From contig DSBH01000016.1 of NCBI GenBank assembly GCA_011056825.1, positions 1 through 14,885 of the forward strand: a DNA stretch of 14,885 bases, read 5' to 3'. Under the pieces are notes generated by a model, which was not told where the DNA came from, searched no databases, and was given only the letters and a program-made list of their open reading frames with translations. Below, piece after piece: positions 1 through 7,940 of the stretch. Every line of letters begins with the position of its first letter. Position 1 is the stretch's first letter. Source of the DNA: Deltaproteobacteria bacterium. Its GTDB lineage: Bacteria; Desulfobacterota; Syntrophia; Syntrophales; UBA2210. Position numbers and translations under genes: made by a program.

Positions 1-838
1 ATTCAAACGTGACACCCTTGGTTATCTCCACGGAGAGCTCGTCGGCGTTGCCCTGGTAATATCCGGCGGCGAAAGCGTCCACGTAAAAAACGTCTCCCTC
101 GCCCGGCTCTTCGGCAACGGACGAAAATTCGAGATCGATACCCTCGCCGGCGTCGATCGTGATGGTCGATCCCGCCCCCAGAACCTCGGGGGCGCTTTCC
201 GGTCCCCAGCTCCGGCCGCCGTCATCGGAAACAGCCCAGGTATAGTTACCCGACCCGTCATCGGAAACAATTCTCACCGCGTATGTACGGTTTTCGTCGC
301 CGCTGTAGGTGCCGGACACCGCGATTTCGCCCTCAAATTCGTTGTCGGCCGCCTGGGCGGGATCACCAAGCCACGGTTCATCCGAAGGAACTGCTGAAAA
401 CGGTTTCGTCCCTGTTTTTGTGCCCGAAAAAAGATAGCGGTCGGCGTACTGGGAATTGGCTATGGACTGGAGATGATCAATGAGTTGCGATACCTGTTCA
501 GCGGCATAGAGACGGGTTTCCTCCGTGGCTGTTCCCGTTCCCTGGGAAAGTGCGATCTCGCGGGCTTTCACCAGGATGTCGTCGGCGGCCGTAAGCTGCG
601 ACTCGGTCATGGTGATCCAGGCTTCGGCGTTCTCGATGGCCTGCTGGTAGCCGGACAGCGATGACTGGCTTTTCTTGTAATTCATTATCATCGCGACACC
701 CGAGGGATCGTCGGAAATCTTGTTGATGGTCCTCTGCGAGGCCATTTTTTCAAGAATTTCGGCGTATCGCGTCTGGACGGAATCCAGGTGCGTCCTCATG
801 GTGTTGAATCGCATCATTTCCGTTACGCGCATGGACAT
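1..838 (-). CDS. flgL: FlgL, flagellar hook-filament junction protein (3' end outside window)
   Basis: FlgL (HAP3) forms the second junction ring between hook and filament and is exported by the flagellar type III system. The visible part is about 279 residues of the N-terminal side. It begins MSMRVTEMMRFNTM and carries the flagellin-like D0/D1 helical region with the hallmark SDDPSGVAM near residue 40. A long coiled region follows, ending in QYADRYLFSGTKT, the usual end of the N-terminal helices. After it comes a beta-rich insert (YSGDENRTYAVRIV, then a WAVSDDGGRSW stretch) of the kind seen in FlgL and hook IN-motif proteins. The start at 838 is chosen because GGAGG lies 9 nt upstream (848-852); the ATG at 832 is too far from it. 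The gene lies 36 nt after flgK and is last in the flgMNKL unit as far as visible. The C-terminal D0 part lies beyond base 1. Confidence 0.93.
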   Translation of the reverse strand, partial: MSMRVTEMMRFNTMRTHLDSVQTRYAEILEKMASQRTINKISDDPSGVAMIMNYKKSQSSLSGYQQAIENAEAWITMTESQLTAADDILVKAREIALSQGTGTATEETRLYAAEQVSQLIDHLQSIANSQYADRYLFSGTKTGTKPFSAVPSDEPWLGDPAQAADNEFEGEIAVSGTYSGDENRTYAVRIVSDDGSGNYTWAVSDDGGRSWGPESAPEVLGAGSTITIDAGEGIDLEFSSVAEEPGEGDVFYVDAFAAGYYQGNADELSVEITKGVTFE

Positions 839-874
839 GACTGTTTTCCTCCGAAATCATTTCACCGGCTTCGC

Positions 875-2275
875 TCAGCGAACCAGGAGCAGCAATTCCT
901 CTATCATTTCATCAGCCACGTTGCACAGCCGGGCCGACGCCGAGTATCCCATCTGGAACCTGACAAGATTGAGCATTTCTTCGTCTATGGAAACCCCCGA
1001 CACTTCCTCGCGCTGATTGCTCAACTGATCCATGAGACTCAGGTGGTGTTCGGCCAGGCGCTTACTGTCCGCCACATCCTGGGCGATACCCGCCACGAGC
1101 GTTGAGTAATGGCTGTTGATGGTGGTCTGTCGGTCGCCCAACGTGACCACGGCATCCTTCAATGCCCCCATTTCCAGCGCGTTCATGCCGTCTCCGTTCA
1201 CCGTTGCCGAGGCGGCGATGCGGTTCACGTCGGCGGCGACGGCGTCGTCCACCGCCAGGGACGTCAGCCAGGCATAATCAAGCGACTCGTCCCGAATGAA
1301 AAAATCCCCGCCCATGTTTCCATACATGTCGTAACCGGTGTGGTGCAGTGTGTTCAGTTCCTCCGCAAAAACGGCCACGAAATCGTCCAGTTTTTGAAGA
1401 TATCCCTCGTCACCCCCGATGACACGGTCCCGAATGTCGAGAAGAGCGGCAATTTTGCCGCCGGAGAGAGGAGCCGAGGAAGCGGCTGATCCTTCGACGC
1501 CTATGGTGTAGAAGGATGAATTTTCTTCATCCACGTCAAGTTCCAGGTGCCAGGTGTCGAGTCCCATCAGCAGGGGTGTTCCATCGCTCAAAAACAGGTT
1601 TATGGCTCCGTCGGAGTCTTCCATCTGGCTGAAATCTACAAGGGCAGCCAACTCGTTGATCACGGCGGTCCGCTTGTCGAGCAGGTCGTTCACGTTGCCC
1701 TGCCCCGCCCTGGTCTGCATGACCTTTTCGTTCAGGTCGGCGAGGGCGTCGATGTGATCGTTCGCCTCGCGGACAAGGTCCACCACCTGGGTATTGACGG
1801 ATTCCTGCTGGCTTACAAGCTGTTCTCCCACGGAACGGAATGACTCTGCCATGCTCTGGGCGGCCGAAAGAACCGCCACGCGCTCGATATGGCTCGAAGG
1901 ATCCATGGACAGGTCGCCCAGCGAGCACCAGAACTCGTCCATGAGGTGACCGATGCCCTCGTTGTAATCGTTGAAAATAACCTCGACCCTGCCCAGTTCC
2001 TCGCGACGGGTGTCACTGTAGGTATGGGCGTGTGTCTGGTCGGCGATCTGCGAAGCGATAAACTGATCGTACACGCGTTCGATCTTTTTGATTATCACGC
2101 CGGTCTGGGCGTCCTGGGCCCCCATGGTCAGGTTGGCGACGGAGTCGAAGACCGCCCGCTGGCGCGTGTAGCCGGGCGTGTTGATATTCGAGATATTCGA
2201 ACCGGCGAGATCGATGGCGGTCTGGTGGCTCAGCAGCCCTCCCTTGGCTATGTTCATCAGGTTAATCCCGGCCAT
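875..2275 (-). CDS. flgK: FlgK, flagellar hook-associated protein 1
   Basis: FlgK (HAP1) is the first junction protein on the hook, exported unfolded with the help of FlgN. The 466 residues start with the rod/hook/HAP N-terminal motif (LMNIAKGGLLSHQTAIDLAG, then SNISNINTPGYTRQR near residues 26-40). They end with the C-terminal D0 signature NQREEVSGVSIDEEMLNLV followed by a FQMGYSASAR helix. The length is at the short end for FlgK (often 450-650), so the outer variable domain is modest. The start has AAGGA 8 nt upstream, which overlaps the end of flgN; only 4 nt separate the two genes, so they are probably translationally coupled. Two cysteines are visible (in FWCSLGD and ARLCNVADE), which is uncommon in exported axial proteins. 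Confidence 0.97.
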   Translation of the reverse strand: MAGINLMNIAKGGLLSHQTAIDLAGSNISNINTPGYTRQRAVFDSVANLTMGAQDAQTGVIIKKIERVYDQFIASQIADQTHAHTYSDTRREELGRVEVIFNDYNEGIGHLMDEFWCSLGDLSMDPSSHIERVAVLSAAQSMAESFRSVGEQLVSQQESVNTQVVDLVREANDHIDALADLNEKVMQTRAGQGNVNDLLDKRTAVINELAALVDFSQMEDSDGAINLFLSDGTPLLMGLDTWHLELDVDEENSSFYTIGVEGSAASSAPLSGGKIAALLDIRDRVIGGDEGYLQKLDDFVAVFAEELNTLHHTGYDMYGNMGGDFFIRDESLDYAWLTSLAVDDAVAADVNRIAASATVNGDGMNALEMGALKDAVVTLGDRQTTINSHYSTLVAGIAQDVADSKRLAEHHLSLMDQLSNQREEVSGVSIDEEMLNLVRFQMGYSASARLCNVADEMIEELLLLVR

Positions 2276-2279
2276 GTCC

Positions 2280-2837
2280 CTATTCCTTTCTGCAGACGAT
2301 CCGTCCGGTCGCGTCGGTGCTTCTCATTTCTCCGTCGGTGCCGTAACATGACGGGGGCGTCACGAGACGGCTTATGAATTCGATGGATTTCTGCACGTGC
2401 TGAATCGACGAACTCACCAGCACCTTGTTCCGTTCGTTCCGCTCGTCAAGCCGCACCAGGATTTCGCGGAGCACCGCCTGCAGCTCCCGAAGAACGGCGC
2501 CGTGTCGACGGCCCGCATACCCGGCCAGCGTTGTCAGGTCGATCCCGTCCGCTTCTATGCCAAGTGCTTCGGCGATCCTCGCCACAAGCTTCGCCCTCGA
2601 TTCGTCAAGCAGCCTGGCCTTCAGAATGATGGTTTCTTTTCTCGAATTGTTTTCCAGTAGTTCCGGGGTGGAAAAATTCACGAGCACATCACGCTCATGT
2701 TCGCACAGCTCGTAAAGTTCCCGGTAGAGAACGGTTTCTTTTCGAAGCACGTCCGCCAGTGCTTCCCAGAGAGAAACAAGTTCGCGTTCGCCTTCCACGT
2801 CCCCGTTGGTACCTGTAATTGATGTAATGGGTGTCAC
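2280..2837 (-). CDS. flgN: FlgN, export chaperone for FlgK and FlgL
   Basis: FlgN is a cytoplasmic coiled-coil chaperone that binds the C termini of FlgK and FlgL and delivers them to the export gate. The 185-residue product is almost wholly helical and charged. Two long amphipathic helices run from about residues 20 to 60 (VSLWEALADVLRKETVLYRE onward), and a second set covers 110-160 (VLRELQAVLREILVRLDERN). This is the FlgN-family layout. Its position directly before flgK and after flgM supports the call. The start is GTG at 2837 with a modest GGGG element 9 nt upstream. A GTG about 14 codons further in is possible, so the first residues are uncertain. The tail after residue 160 is poorly conserved-looking and contains two cysteines. 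Confidence 0.88.
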   Translation of the reverse strand: MTPITSITGTNGDVEGERELVSLWEALADVLRKETVLYRELYELCEHERDVLVNFSTPELLENNSRKETIILKARLLDESRAKLVARIAEALGIEADGIDLTTLAGYAGRRHGAVLRELQAVLREILVRLDERNERNKVLVSSSIQHVQKSIEFISRLVTPPSCYGTDGEMRSTDATGRIVCRKE

Positions 2838-2862
2838 GCCGTGTTACCCCGTAGCGATGTTA

Positions 2863-2891
2863 CGCGCGAAAGCACAATTGTGTTTCACGCG
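2863..2891. repeat. near-perfect inverted repeat between flgM and flgN
   Basis: The arms CGCG-x-GAAA-(g)-CACAA and TTGTG-TTTC-x-CGCG face each other around 2877/2878, with one mismatch and one single-base bulge. It sits within the 98-nt flgM-flgN spacer. There is no T-run after it on the minus strand, so it is not an intrinsic terminator. It may be an mRNA stem-loop that tunes flgM against flgNKL, or a protein-binding dyad. The structure is seen directly; the function is a guess. Confidence 0.55.
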
Positions 2892-2935
2892 GGTTGCCGC
2901 ACGAGTAAACACCAGAGGGAGGATGGTCGAAATGA

Positions 2936-3244
2936 TTACGCGAGAATATCCAGCAGTGACTCGCCGATCATCTTTTCGGCGATCTTTTCACCGTCGACCC
3001 GGTACTCGCCGTTGTCAATGCGCTCTTTCAGTTCGTTCACCTTTTCCTCGCGAACATCGGGAAGCGCGTCAACGGCCCGCCTGGCCTGCTGGATTTCTCT
3101 CGCCCGTTCCGAGAGTGTGACCTTCTCTTCCGGAGCGACGGAGCCGGAAACCGACCGGTTTTCACGCCCCTGGGACGTTTTCTCGGCCGCCTGCTGCTGC
3201 TGTAGTAACTCGTGCAGCTGATTTCTGGTTTCCGAAACTTTCAT
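2936..3244 (-). CDS. flgM: FlgM, anti-sigma-28 factor
   Basis: FlgM binds and inhibits FliA (sigma-28) until the hook-basal body is complete, when FlgM is exported and late genes switch on. The 102-residue product matches the family in size. The N-terminal half is polar and likely unfolded (Gln-rich LLQQQQAAEKTSQGR). The C-terminal half has the sigma-binding signature VDALPDVREEKVNELKERID followed by NGEYRVDGEKIAEKMIGESLLDIL. GAGGAG lies 9 nt before the ATG. The gene is first in its unit and is preceded by a sigma-28 promoter (3278-3304). That implies FliA controls its own inhibitor, as in enteric bacteria. The target FliA is encoded in this window at 12353-13084. Confidence 0.95.
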   Translation of the reverse strand: MKVSETRNQLHELLQQQQAAEKTSQGRENRSVSGSVAPEEKVTLSERAREIQQARRAVDALPDVREEKVNELKERIDNGEYRVDGEKIAEKMIGESLLDILA

Positions 3245-3277
3245 GGAACAATTCTCCTCGCATGGTATTTACTCTTC

Positions 3278-3304
3278 ATATCGTCTTTTTTCAAGAATAC
3301 TTTA
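3278..3304 (-). promoter_or_regulatory. sigma-28 (FliA) promoter of flgM-flgN-flgK-flgL
   Basis: On the minus strand TAAAGTAT (3304-3297) is followed by exactly 11 nt and then GACGATAT (3285-3278). The FliA consensus is TAAAGTTT-N11-GCCGATAA, so 7 of 8 bases match in the -35 and 6 of 8 in the -10, with ideal spacing. Transcription would start near 3271, giving a leader of about 27 nt before flgM. It lies in the 68-nt gap after flgJ. Confidence 0.82.
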
Positions 3305-3312
3305 ATTTTTTC

Positions 3313-3627
3313 TTATCGATCCGGCATCTTTAACTGTTCATAGAGCATCCGGCCGATGCCTATTCCTCCTTCCTGTCCGGCGAGCGCCTCCGCCAATTTC
3401 TGGTCAAACAAGGTCCCGTAGGGACTGTTCGACAGACCGGCTGAGCAGGGACCTCCTCCTTCGGGAATGGTCTTCCTCATGGTTTCGAGCATCCGGTATA
3501 TAAAAATCGCCTCGAAATCCGAACAGGCCTTCTTCAGTCCTCGATCATCCGATTCCCTGCGCCCCTCTGTATTACCTGACGGGATGCCGGTCGCAATCGG
3601 GGAACCTACCATGATACTCTGTAACAT
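3313..3627 (-). CDS. flgJ: FlgJ-type rod-binding protein, single domain
   Basis: This is the rod-capping/rod-assembly domain equivalent to the N-terminal half of enteric FlgJ. The product is 104 residues. The family core is visible as LKKACSDFEAIFIYRMLETM, followed by a YGTLFDQKLAEALA helix and a GIGIGRMLYEQL end. There is no muramidase domain, so another enzyme must open the peptidoglycan for the rod. The start at 3627 (MLQSIMVGS) has GGAG 7 nt upstream. A longer reading from a TTG at 3669 would overlap flgI by 14 nt, lacks the conserved look and is not preferred. The gene is last in the flgFGAHIJ unit, 28 nt after flgI. Confidence 0.9.
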   Translation of the reverse strand: MLQSIMVGSPIATGIPSGNTEGRRESDDRGLKKACSDFEAIFIYRMLETMRKTIPEGGGPCSAGLSNSPYGTLFDQKLAEALAGQEGGIGIGRMLYEQLKMPDR

Positions 3628-3655
3628 ATCTCTTCTCCGGTCCGGTGATCTTTCT

Positions 3656-4828
3656 CTACATGATGACAAGGTCCGCCTGCAACGCCCCCGCCGCCTTGAT
3701 CGCCTTCAATATGGAAATCAGGTCACGCGGCGTGACACCGAGCGCGTTGAGCGCCGACACCACTTCCTGAATGGTAACTCCCCGCGGGACAACCATGAGT
3801 TGCCGCTTCTCTTCGGTAACGGCCACGTCCTCCTCGGTAGTGACCACGGTCTGGCCGCCCGGGGCAACGATGGTGCCGTCTTCCGAGCGCACCGTGCCGC
3901 CGCCGCGCGCCGGCGACGGCGCGAAGGGAAGCGGCTGGGATACATTATGGTGCTCCTTGATGGTTATGCTCAGGTTGCCGTGCGCCACGGCCACCGTCGA
4001 TATCCGTACCTGCTCTCCGATTACCACCGTTCCCGTTTTTTCATTTATTACCACCGTGGCCGACGAGTCCACCGGGATTTCCAGGTGCTCTATTTCCGAC
4101 ACCAGCGCGACCATGCCGTTCTTTAATTCATCACCGGCCGTCACCGTGACTGTTCCCGAATCGCTGATGTCGACGCTGATTCCGGAAATTTCACTGTCCA
4201 GTGTTTCCGCCAGGTTCCTGCAGGTGGTAAAGTCCGGCGCGTGCAGGTTGATGGTTATTGCCCTTGATCCTCCAAAATCGTAGACCAGTTCCTGTTCCAC
4301 GAAGGCGCCGTTGGGAATGGAGCCGACCGTGGTGTGATTTTTAGAGACGCCGGAACCGCCCGAACCCGCCGAAAAACCGCCGATCACCACCGAGCCCTGG
4401 GCGACCGCGTAAACACGGCCGTCGGCGCCTCTCAGCGGCGTCATGATAAGTGTCCCGCCCTGAAGGCTTTCGGCGTCACCGATGGACGAAACGGTCACGT
4501 CGATGCGGTTGCCGATCTTGGCAAAGGCGGGAAGGGAGGCGGTCACCATCACCGCCGCGACGTTGTCCGCCCTGAGATCCTTGTTCTTCATCGACAGTCC
4601 CTGCCTGCTGAGAAGATTGGAGAGCATCTGGTCTGTAAATCCCGTCCTCATGCTGTCCCCGGTGTCCGAAAGGCCTACTATGAGGCCGTAACCAACGAGC
4701 TGGTTGTCGCGGACACCGCCGACGCTTGCGATATCCTTGATTCGAGCGCCCGGCGCCGATGTAGAAAAAAGGACAACCGCCAGGAATGCGAGTAATGCCT
4801 GTACTGTAATCGCCCGTGGTTTTATCAT
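3656..4828 (-). CDS. flgI: FlgI, flagellar P-ring protein
   Basis: FlgI is secreted to the periplasm and polymerises into the peptidoglycan-level bushing around the rod, with help from FlgA. The 390 residues begin with a Sec signal peptide (hydrophobic ALLAFLAVVLFSTS, probable cleavage after residue 28). The family opening RIKDIASVGGVRDNQLVGYG then follows, with further landmarks RADNVAAVMVTASLP and the C-terminal VPRGVTIQEVVSALNALGVT. Length and sequence are typical. A Pro/Gly-rich loop at about residues 300-325 (QPLPFAPSPARGGG) precedes the conserved end. GAGG lies 8 nt before the ATG. The gene follows flgH by 44 nt. Confidence 0.97.
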   Translation of the reverse strand: MIKPRAITVQALLAFLAVVLFSTSAPGARIKDIASVGGVRDNQLVGYGLIVGLSDTGDSMRTGFTDQMLSNLLSRQGLSMKNKDLRADNVAAVMVTASLPAFAKIGNRIDVTVSSIGDAESLQGGTLIMTPLRGADGRVYAVAQGSVVIGGFSAGSGGSGVSKNHTTVGSIPNGAFVEQELVYDFGGSRAITINLHAPDFTTCRNLAETLDSEISGISVDISDSGTVTVTAGDELKNGMVALVSEIEHLEIPVDSSATVVINEKTGTVVIGEQVRISTVAVAHGNLSITIKEHHNVSQPLPFAPSPARGGGTVRSEDGTIVAPGGQTVVTTEEDVAVTEEKRQLMVVPRGVTIQEVVSALNALGVTPRDLISILKAIKAAGALQADLVIM

Positions 4829-4872
4829 TCCTTTTTCCTCTTCAACAAATCCGCTATTGCGTACGCGTTTTC

Positions 4873-5610
4873 TCAGAAAGGCCAGACCCAGTCGACAACC
4901 CGCGTCAGCCAGCCCGGCCTCATCTTGTCGTGTATGATGCCCTTCCCCGTGTAGACGATGCGTGCCTGCGCTATGTGGCGCGACGACACGATATTGTCCT
5001 CCGACACATCTTCGGGACGGACGATGCCCGATATTACGATGTACTGGTCTTCCTCGTTGACCGTCAGCTGCCGTCTGCCTTCGATGACAAGGTTGCCGTT
5101 GGCCAGCACGTCCACCACCTGGGCCGTGATAATTGCCTGCAGTTCCCCGTCGCGGCTGGTATTGCCCGAACCGGTGAGTGAACTGTCGGACGTTCCTCCC
5201 AGTTCATACTTCGCGACATACCGTTTATCGCGGGCGGGATTTTCAGGATATATCCTGGTCATGCCGCCGATGCCCGCGCTGTGATTCGTCTTCCGGCTGG
5301 TGGCCGCATCGGCCCGGTTCTGCCCGCTCGACTGTTCCTCGATGATCACCGTGATCACGTCGCCAACAAATTTCGCAGTGCTGTCGGCGAAAAGGGCGTT
5401 CGCGCGCCGTTCCCCGGGCCAGATCGATCCCGGCGCCGCTTCTTGAGGAGGAGGCTGGGGCGGCGGCAGAACCGTTTCACCCTTGGACACCGTGTCGGGT
5501 CGCGTGGCGCATCCTGAAAAAACGATCATCGCCGACAACACCAGCAATAACATCCAGAGCACTACAAAACGGTGTTTCTTCGGAATTGTATGGTCCACCG
5601 TCGATGTCAC
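4873..5610 (-). CDS. flgH: FlgH, flagellar L-ring lipoprotein
   Basis: FlgH forms the outer-membrane L ring of the flagellar bushing. The 245 residues carry a long N-terminal segment, a hydrophobic stretch (VVLWMLLLVLSAMIVF) and a lipobox FSGC with Cys34 as the lipidated residue. A proline-rich linker follows (VLPPPQPPPQ). The family core has GSIWPGERRANALFAD, then VGDVITVIIEE, GELQAIITAQVVDVLANGNL and the end IHDKMRPGWLTRVVDWVWPF. The start is GTG at 5610 with GGAGG 9 nt upstream (5620-5624). It lies 39 nt after flgA and 44 nt before flgI, so all three ring genes are in order flgA-flgH-flgI. Confidence 0.97.
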   Translation of the reverse strand: MTSTVDHTIPKKHRFVVLWMLLLVLSAMIVFSGCATRPDTVSKGETVLPPPQPPPQEAAPGSIWPGERRANALFADSTAKFVGDVITVIIEEQSSGQNRADAATSRKTNHSAGIGGMTRIYPENPARDKRYVAKYELGGTSDSSLTGSGNTSRDGELQAIITAQVVDVLANGNLVIEGRRQLTVNEEDQYIVISGIVRPEDVSEDNIVSSRHIAQARIVYTGKGIIHDKMRPGWLTRVVDWVWPF

Positions 5611-5649
5611 GATCGTTCACCTCCACGGGAACCGCGCGTTTCCACGTTG

Positions 5650-6387
5650 TCAGAACTCAACACGCACCTCCGATTCATCAACGACCCGGGCGTAGAAAAG
5701 ATTGCTCGACGATGTATTCTTGACCCGGATGCGGTCGCCCAGTGTTCCTCCCTCGGCCGAGATTCCGGCCATCTCCATGCGCAATCCTCCCCGGGAAAGA
5801 ACAACCCGGACCACGTCACCTCGTTTCACCAGCTGGGGGTCCTTGATCATGCGCTCCTGCAACTCCGTGTTCGGCGCGATGCTTCCCCGGACCACTTTGC
5901 CCGTCACAACGCCGGGATCGCCGATCCGGTTCCGCGGCGCCCGGTCGACCCACCGCCGCACCACGGTTACATCGTCTTCGGTGATCACCGATCCACTGCC
6001 GAGACACCGCGTGCTCACCACGAAATCTTTTGCAACCTCTATTTTTACCCGCACGGACCGCTCGTCGAGGAACACGCCGCCGCTATAAAACCTGATATTG
6101 AAGCTGGTCCTGCCGATATAATCCTCATTACGCCTGGCCTCGACGCGATAATTAATATTATTGCCGTTCAGAACCAGCTTGTCAGCCGAATCGTAAAATT
6201 CGACGCGGGCCGTTCCCGGCTCCCAGGGCATGTGTTTATCAATGTGGCCGACGATGATCTGTTGCAATTGTCCCGGGGTGAAGGTCGTTCCCCGGGACAT
6301 TCCGGCGGCGTCAGCAGGAAACACCGCAACGGTTCCGATGAAGAGCGCGAGAGCAAAAATTGCCGCTTCAACGATGTTCGGTTTCAC
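5650..6387 (-). CDS. flgA: FlgA, periplasmic P-ring assembly chaperone
   Basis: FlgA assists polymerisation of FlgI into the P ring. The 245-residue product starts with a signal peptide (IFALALFIGTVAVFPADA, cleavage near residues 27-28). The C-terminal half (about 118-245) is the SAF-type flgA domain. It shows the usual order: a GSVITEDDV segment, VVTGKVVRGSIAPNTEL, VKRGDVVRVVLSRGGLRMEM, and GTLGDRIRVKNTSSSNLFYA near the end. The GTG start at 6387 is 5 nt after flgG, and AGAGG sits inside the flgG stop region, so the two are probably coupled. Placement between flgG and flgH is unlike enteric bacteria, where flgA is separate, but is common in Desulfobacterota-type clusters. Confidence 0.94.
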   Translation of the reverse strand: MKPNIVEAAIFALALFIGTVAVFPADAAGMSRGTTFTPGQLQQIIVGHIDKHMPWEPGTARVEFYDSADKLVLNGNNINYRVEARRNEDYIGRTSFNIRFYSGGVFLDERSVRVKIEVAKDFVVSTRCLGSGSVITEDDVTVVRRWVDRAPRNRIGDPGVVTGKVVRGSIAPNTELQERMIKDPQLVKRGDVVRVVLSRGGLRMEMAGISAEGGTLGDRIRVKNTSSSNLFYARVVDESEVRVEF

Positions 6388-6392
6388 TGTTG

Positions 6393-7175
6393 CTACCTCT
6401 TCAGGTTGTTGACCATCTGGAGCATCGAGTCAGCCGTCTGGATCGCCTTGGAATTGATCTCGTACGCCCGCTGACCCACGATCATTTTCACCATCTCGTC
6501 CACAACGTTGACGTTGGACATTTCGAGAAAGTGCTGCGAAACGGTACCCAGACCGTCTTCACCGGCGTTGCCCGTAATGGCCTCACCGGATCCACCGGTT
6601 TCTTCCAGAAGTCCCCGTCCCAGGCTGCCGAGGCCCGCCGGGTTGAGGAACTTGGCGAGCTCGATCCTGCCGCTGGCAAGCACGTCCCCCACTTCGTCGA
6701 CGGCCGACCAGGTACCGCCGCCGTCGACAAGAAAGTGAACCGTGTCCGCGGGAATGACGACTTCGGGAATCAACCGGTATCCATCGGAATTGCACATATA
6801 CCCGTCCCGGTCCACTTTGAAGTTTCCACTTCGGGTGTACACGGTGCGATTCTCTTTCTCAATCTGGAAAAAACCGTCGCCCTCTATGGCAAGGTCGAAT
6901 TCGCTGTCCGTCTGCTGGTAGTCTCCCTGGGAAAACATCTTCTGTACCGCCACGGGTTTGACGCCCATGCCCACCTCGAGACCGACAGGCAACTCGGTAC
7001 CCGACGTCGTTTCAACGCCCGCTTTCGAATACACCTGGTACATGAGATCCTGGAAATCGGCCCGGGCCTTTTTGAACCCTACCGTGTTGATGTTGGCCAG
7101 GTTGTTCGCTATGACGTCCTGGTTTATCTGTTGCGAATCCATCCCCGTCGCCGCTGTCCATAATGCCCGAATCAT
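6393..7175 (-). CDS. flgG: FlgG, distal rod protein
   Basis: FlgG builds the distal rod that crosses the P and L rings. At 260 residues it has the family length. The N terminus MIRALWTAATGMDSQQINQD leads into the ANNLANINTVGFKK motif. The middle has DLAIEGDGFFQIEKEN and YTRSGNFKVDRDGYM. The C terminus is FLEMSNVNVVDEMVKMIVGQ followed by RAYEINSKAIQTADSML, as expected. GGGAGG lies 5 nt before the ATG. The gene is second in its operon, 21 nt after flgF. One cysteine occurs in the DGYMCNSDGY segment. Confidence 0.98.
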   Translation of the reverse strand: MIRALWTAATGMDSQQINQDVIANNLANINTVGFKKARADFQDLMYQVYSKAGVETTSGTELPVGLEVGMGVKPVAVQKMFSQGDYQQTDSEFDLAIEGDGFFQIEKENRTVYTRSGNFKVDRDGYMCNSDGYRLIPEVVIPADTVHFLVDGGGTWSAVDEVGDVLASGRIELAKFLNPAGLGSLGRGLLEETGGSGEAITGNAGEDGLGTVSQHFLEMSNVNVVDEMVKMIVGQRAYEINSKAIQTADSMLQMVNNLKR

Positions 7176-7196
7176 ATGCGCCTCCCGCCTGGTTTT

Positions 7197-7907
7197 TTAC
7201 GCTATTCTGCCGATACGGTTGGTTGAAAGCTCGTCCATGTCCTGAACCGTTTGCATAACCTTCTGATAGGATTCGAAAACCCGGTGCGTGTCGATAAGCC
7301 GCACCATTTCGCGTATCGTTGCCACATTGGACTGTTCCAGTGACCGGCCCGCCACCTTCGAATCGCCGTCTTCCTGAAGCCCCGCCTCCCCGCTGTCGTC
7401 ATAAAAGAGTCCGCTTCCAGCCGCCGTCAGAGCCGACGGATTATCGAAACTCACGATACGAAGCTTGCCGATCTCGATGTCGTCAACCCGAAGGGCGCCC
7501 TCCGCGCTGACGGAAACGTCGTTCCCGTTGATCACGACGGCGCCCTGTTTACTCATAACAGGATGGCCTTCCAGGGACGTCAGCTCGCCGTCGTTATTGA
7601 CTGTGAACCGTCCATCCCGCGTGTATGCCTCACCATCAGGCGTGGACACAACGAAAAAACCGTCGCCGTCGACGGCCATATCCAGCGGGTTTCCCGTCTC
7701 GGTCACGGCGCCCTGGCTGAAATCGACGTATTCCCGGGGCATGGTCGGAATCCTGCCTTCCCAGCGCCCTTCAGGATCCGGCAGAAAAGACATGCTCACC
7801 GCCTTGTACCCCGGCGTATTGATGTTGGCCACGTTGTGCGTGGATGCGTCGAGCGCTTGAACAATGCGCGCCGATCGAACAGCCAGCATTTCCATACCGA
7901 ATACCAT
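7197..7907 (-). CDS. flgF: FlgF, proximal rod protein
   Basis: FlgF is one of the rod proteins between the MS ring and FlgG. With the start chosen here it has 236 residues. These include ALDASTHNVANINTPGYKAV near the N terminus, NPLDMAVDGDGFFVVSTPDG, YTRDGRFTVNNDGELTSLEG, and a C-terminal EQSNVATIREMVRLIDTHRV helix. The ATG at 7907 is preceded by GGAG 5 nt upstream. A longer frame reaches back to 8033 but would run through the sigma-54 promoter at 7941-7957, so it is rejected. The gene is first in the flgF-flgG-flgA-flgH-flgI-flgJ unit. FlgF and FlgG are paralogues; order and length decide the naming. Confidence 0.94.
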   Translation of the reverse strand: MVFGMEMLAVRSARIVQALDASTHNVANINTPGYKAVSMSFLPDPEGRWEGRIPTMPREYVDFSQGAVTETGNPLDMAVDGDGFFVVSTPDGEAYTRDGRFTVNNDGELTSLEGHPVMSKQGAVVINGNDVSVSAEGALRVDDIEIGKLRIVSFDNPSALTAAGSGLFYDDSGEAGLQEDGDSKVAGRSLEQSNVATIREMVRLIDTHRVFESYQKVMQTVQDMDELSTNRIGRIA

Positions 7908-7940
7908 GAACTCTCCCCCTGACGTCTTTGCATGAAAATC

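Noticed and set aside
3628..3669. Longer FlgJ from a TTG at 3669
   Set aside because: It overlaps flgI and lacks a supported ribosome site; the ATG at 3627 has GGAG at a good distance.
3467..4126. Plus-strand open frame of 219 codons opposite flgJ and flgI
   Set aside because: It is an antisense shadow with low-complexity Arg/His content and no recognisable domain; flgI is unmistakable on the other strand.
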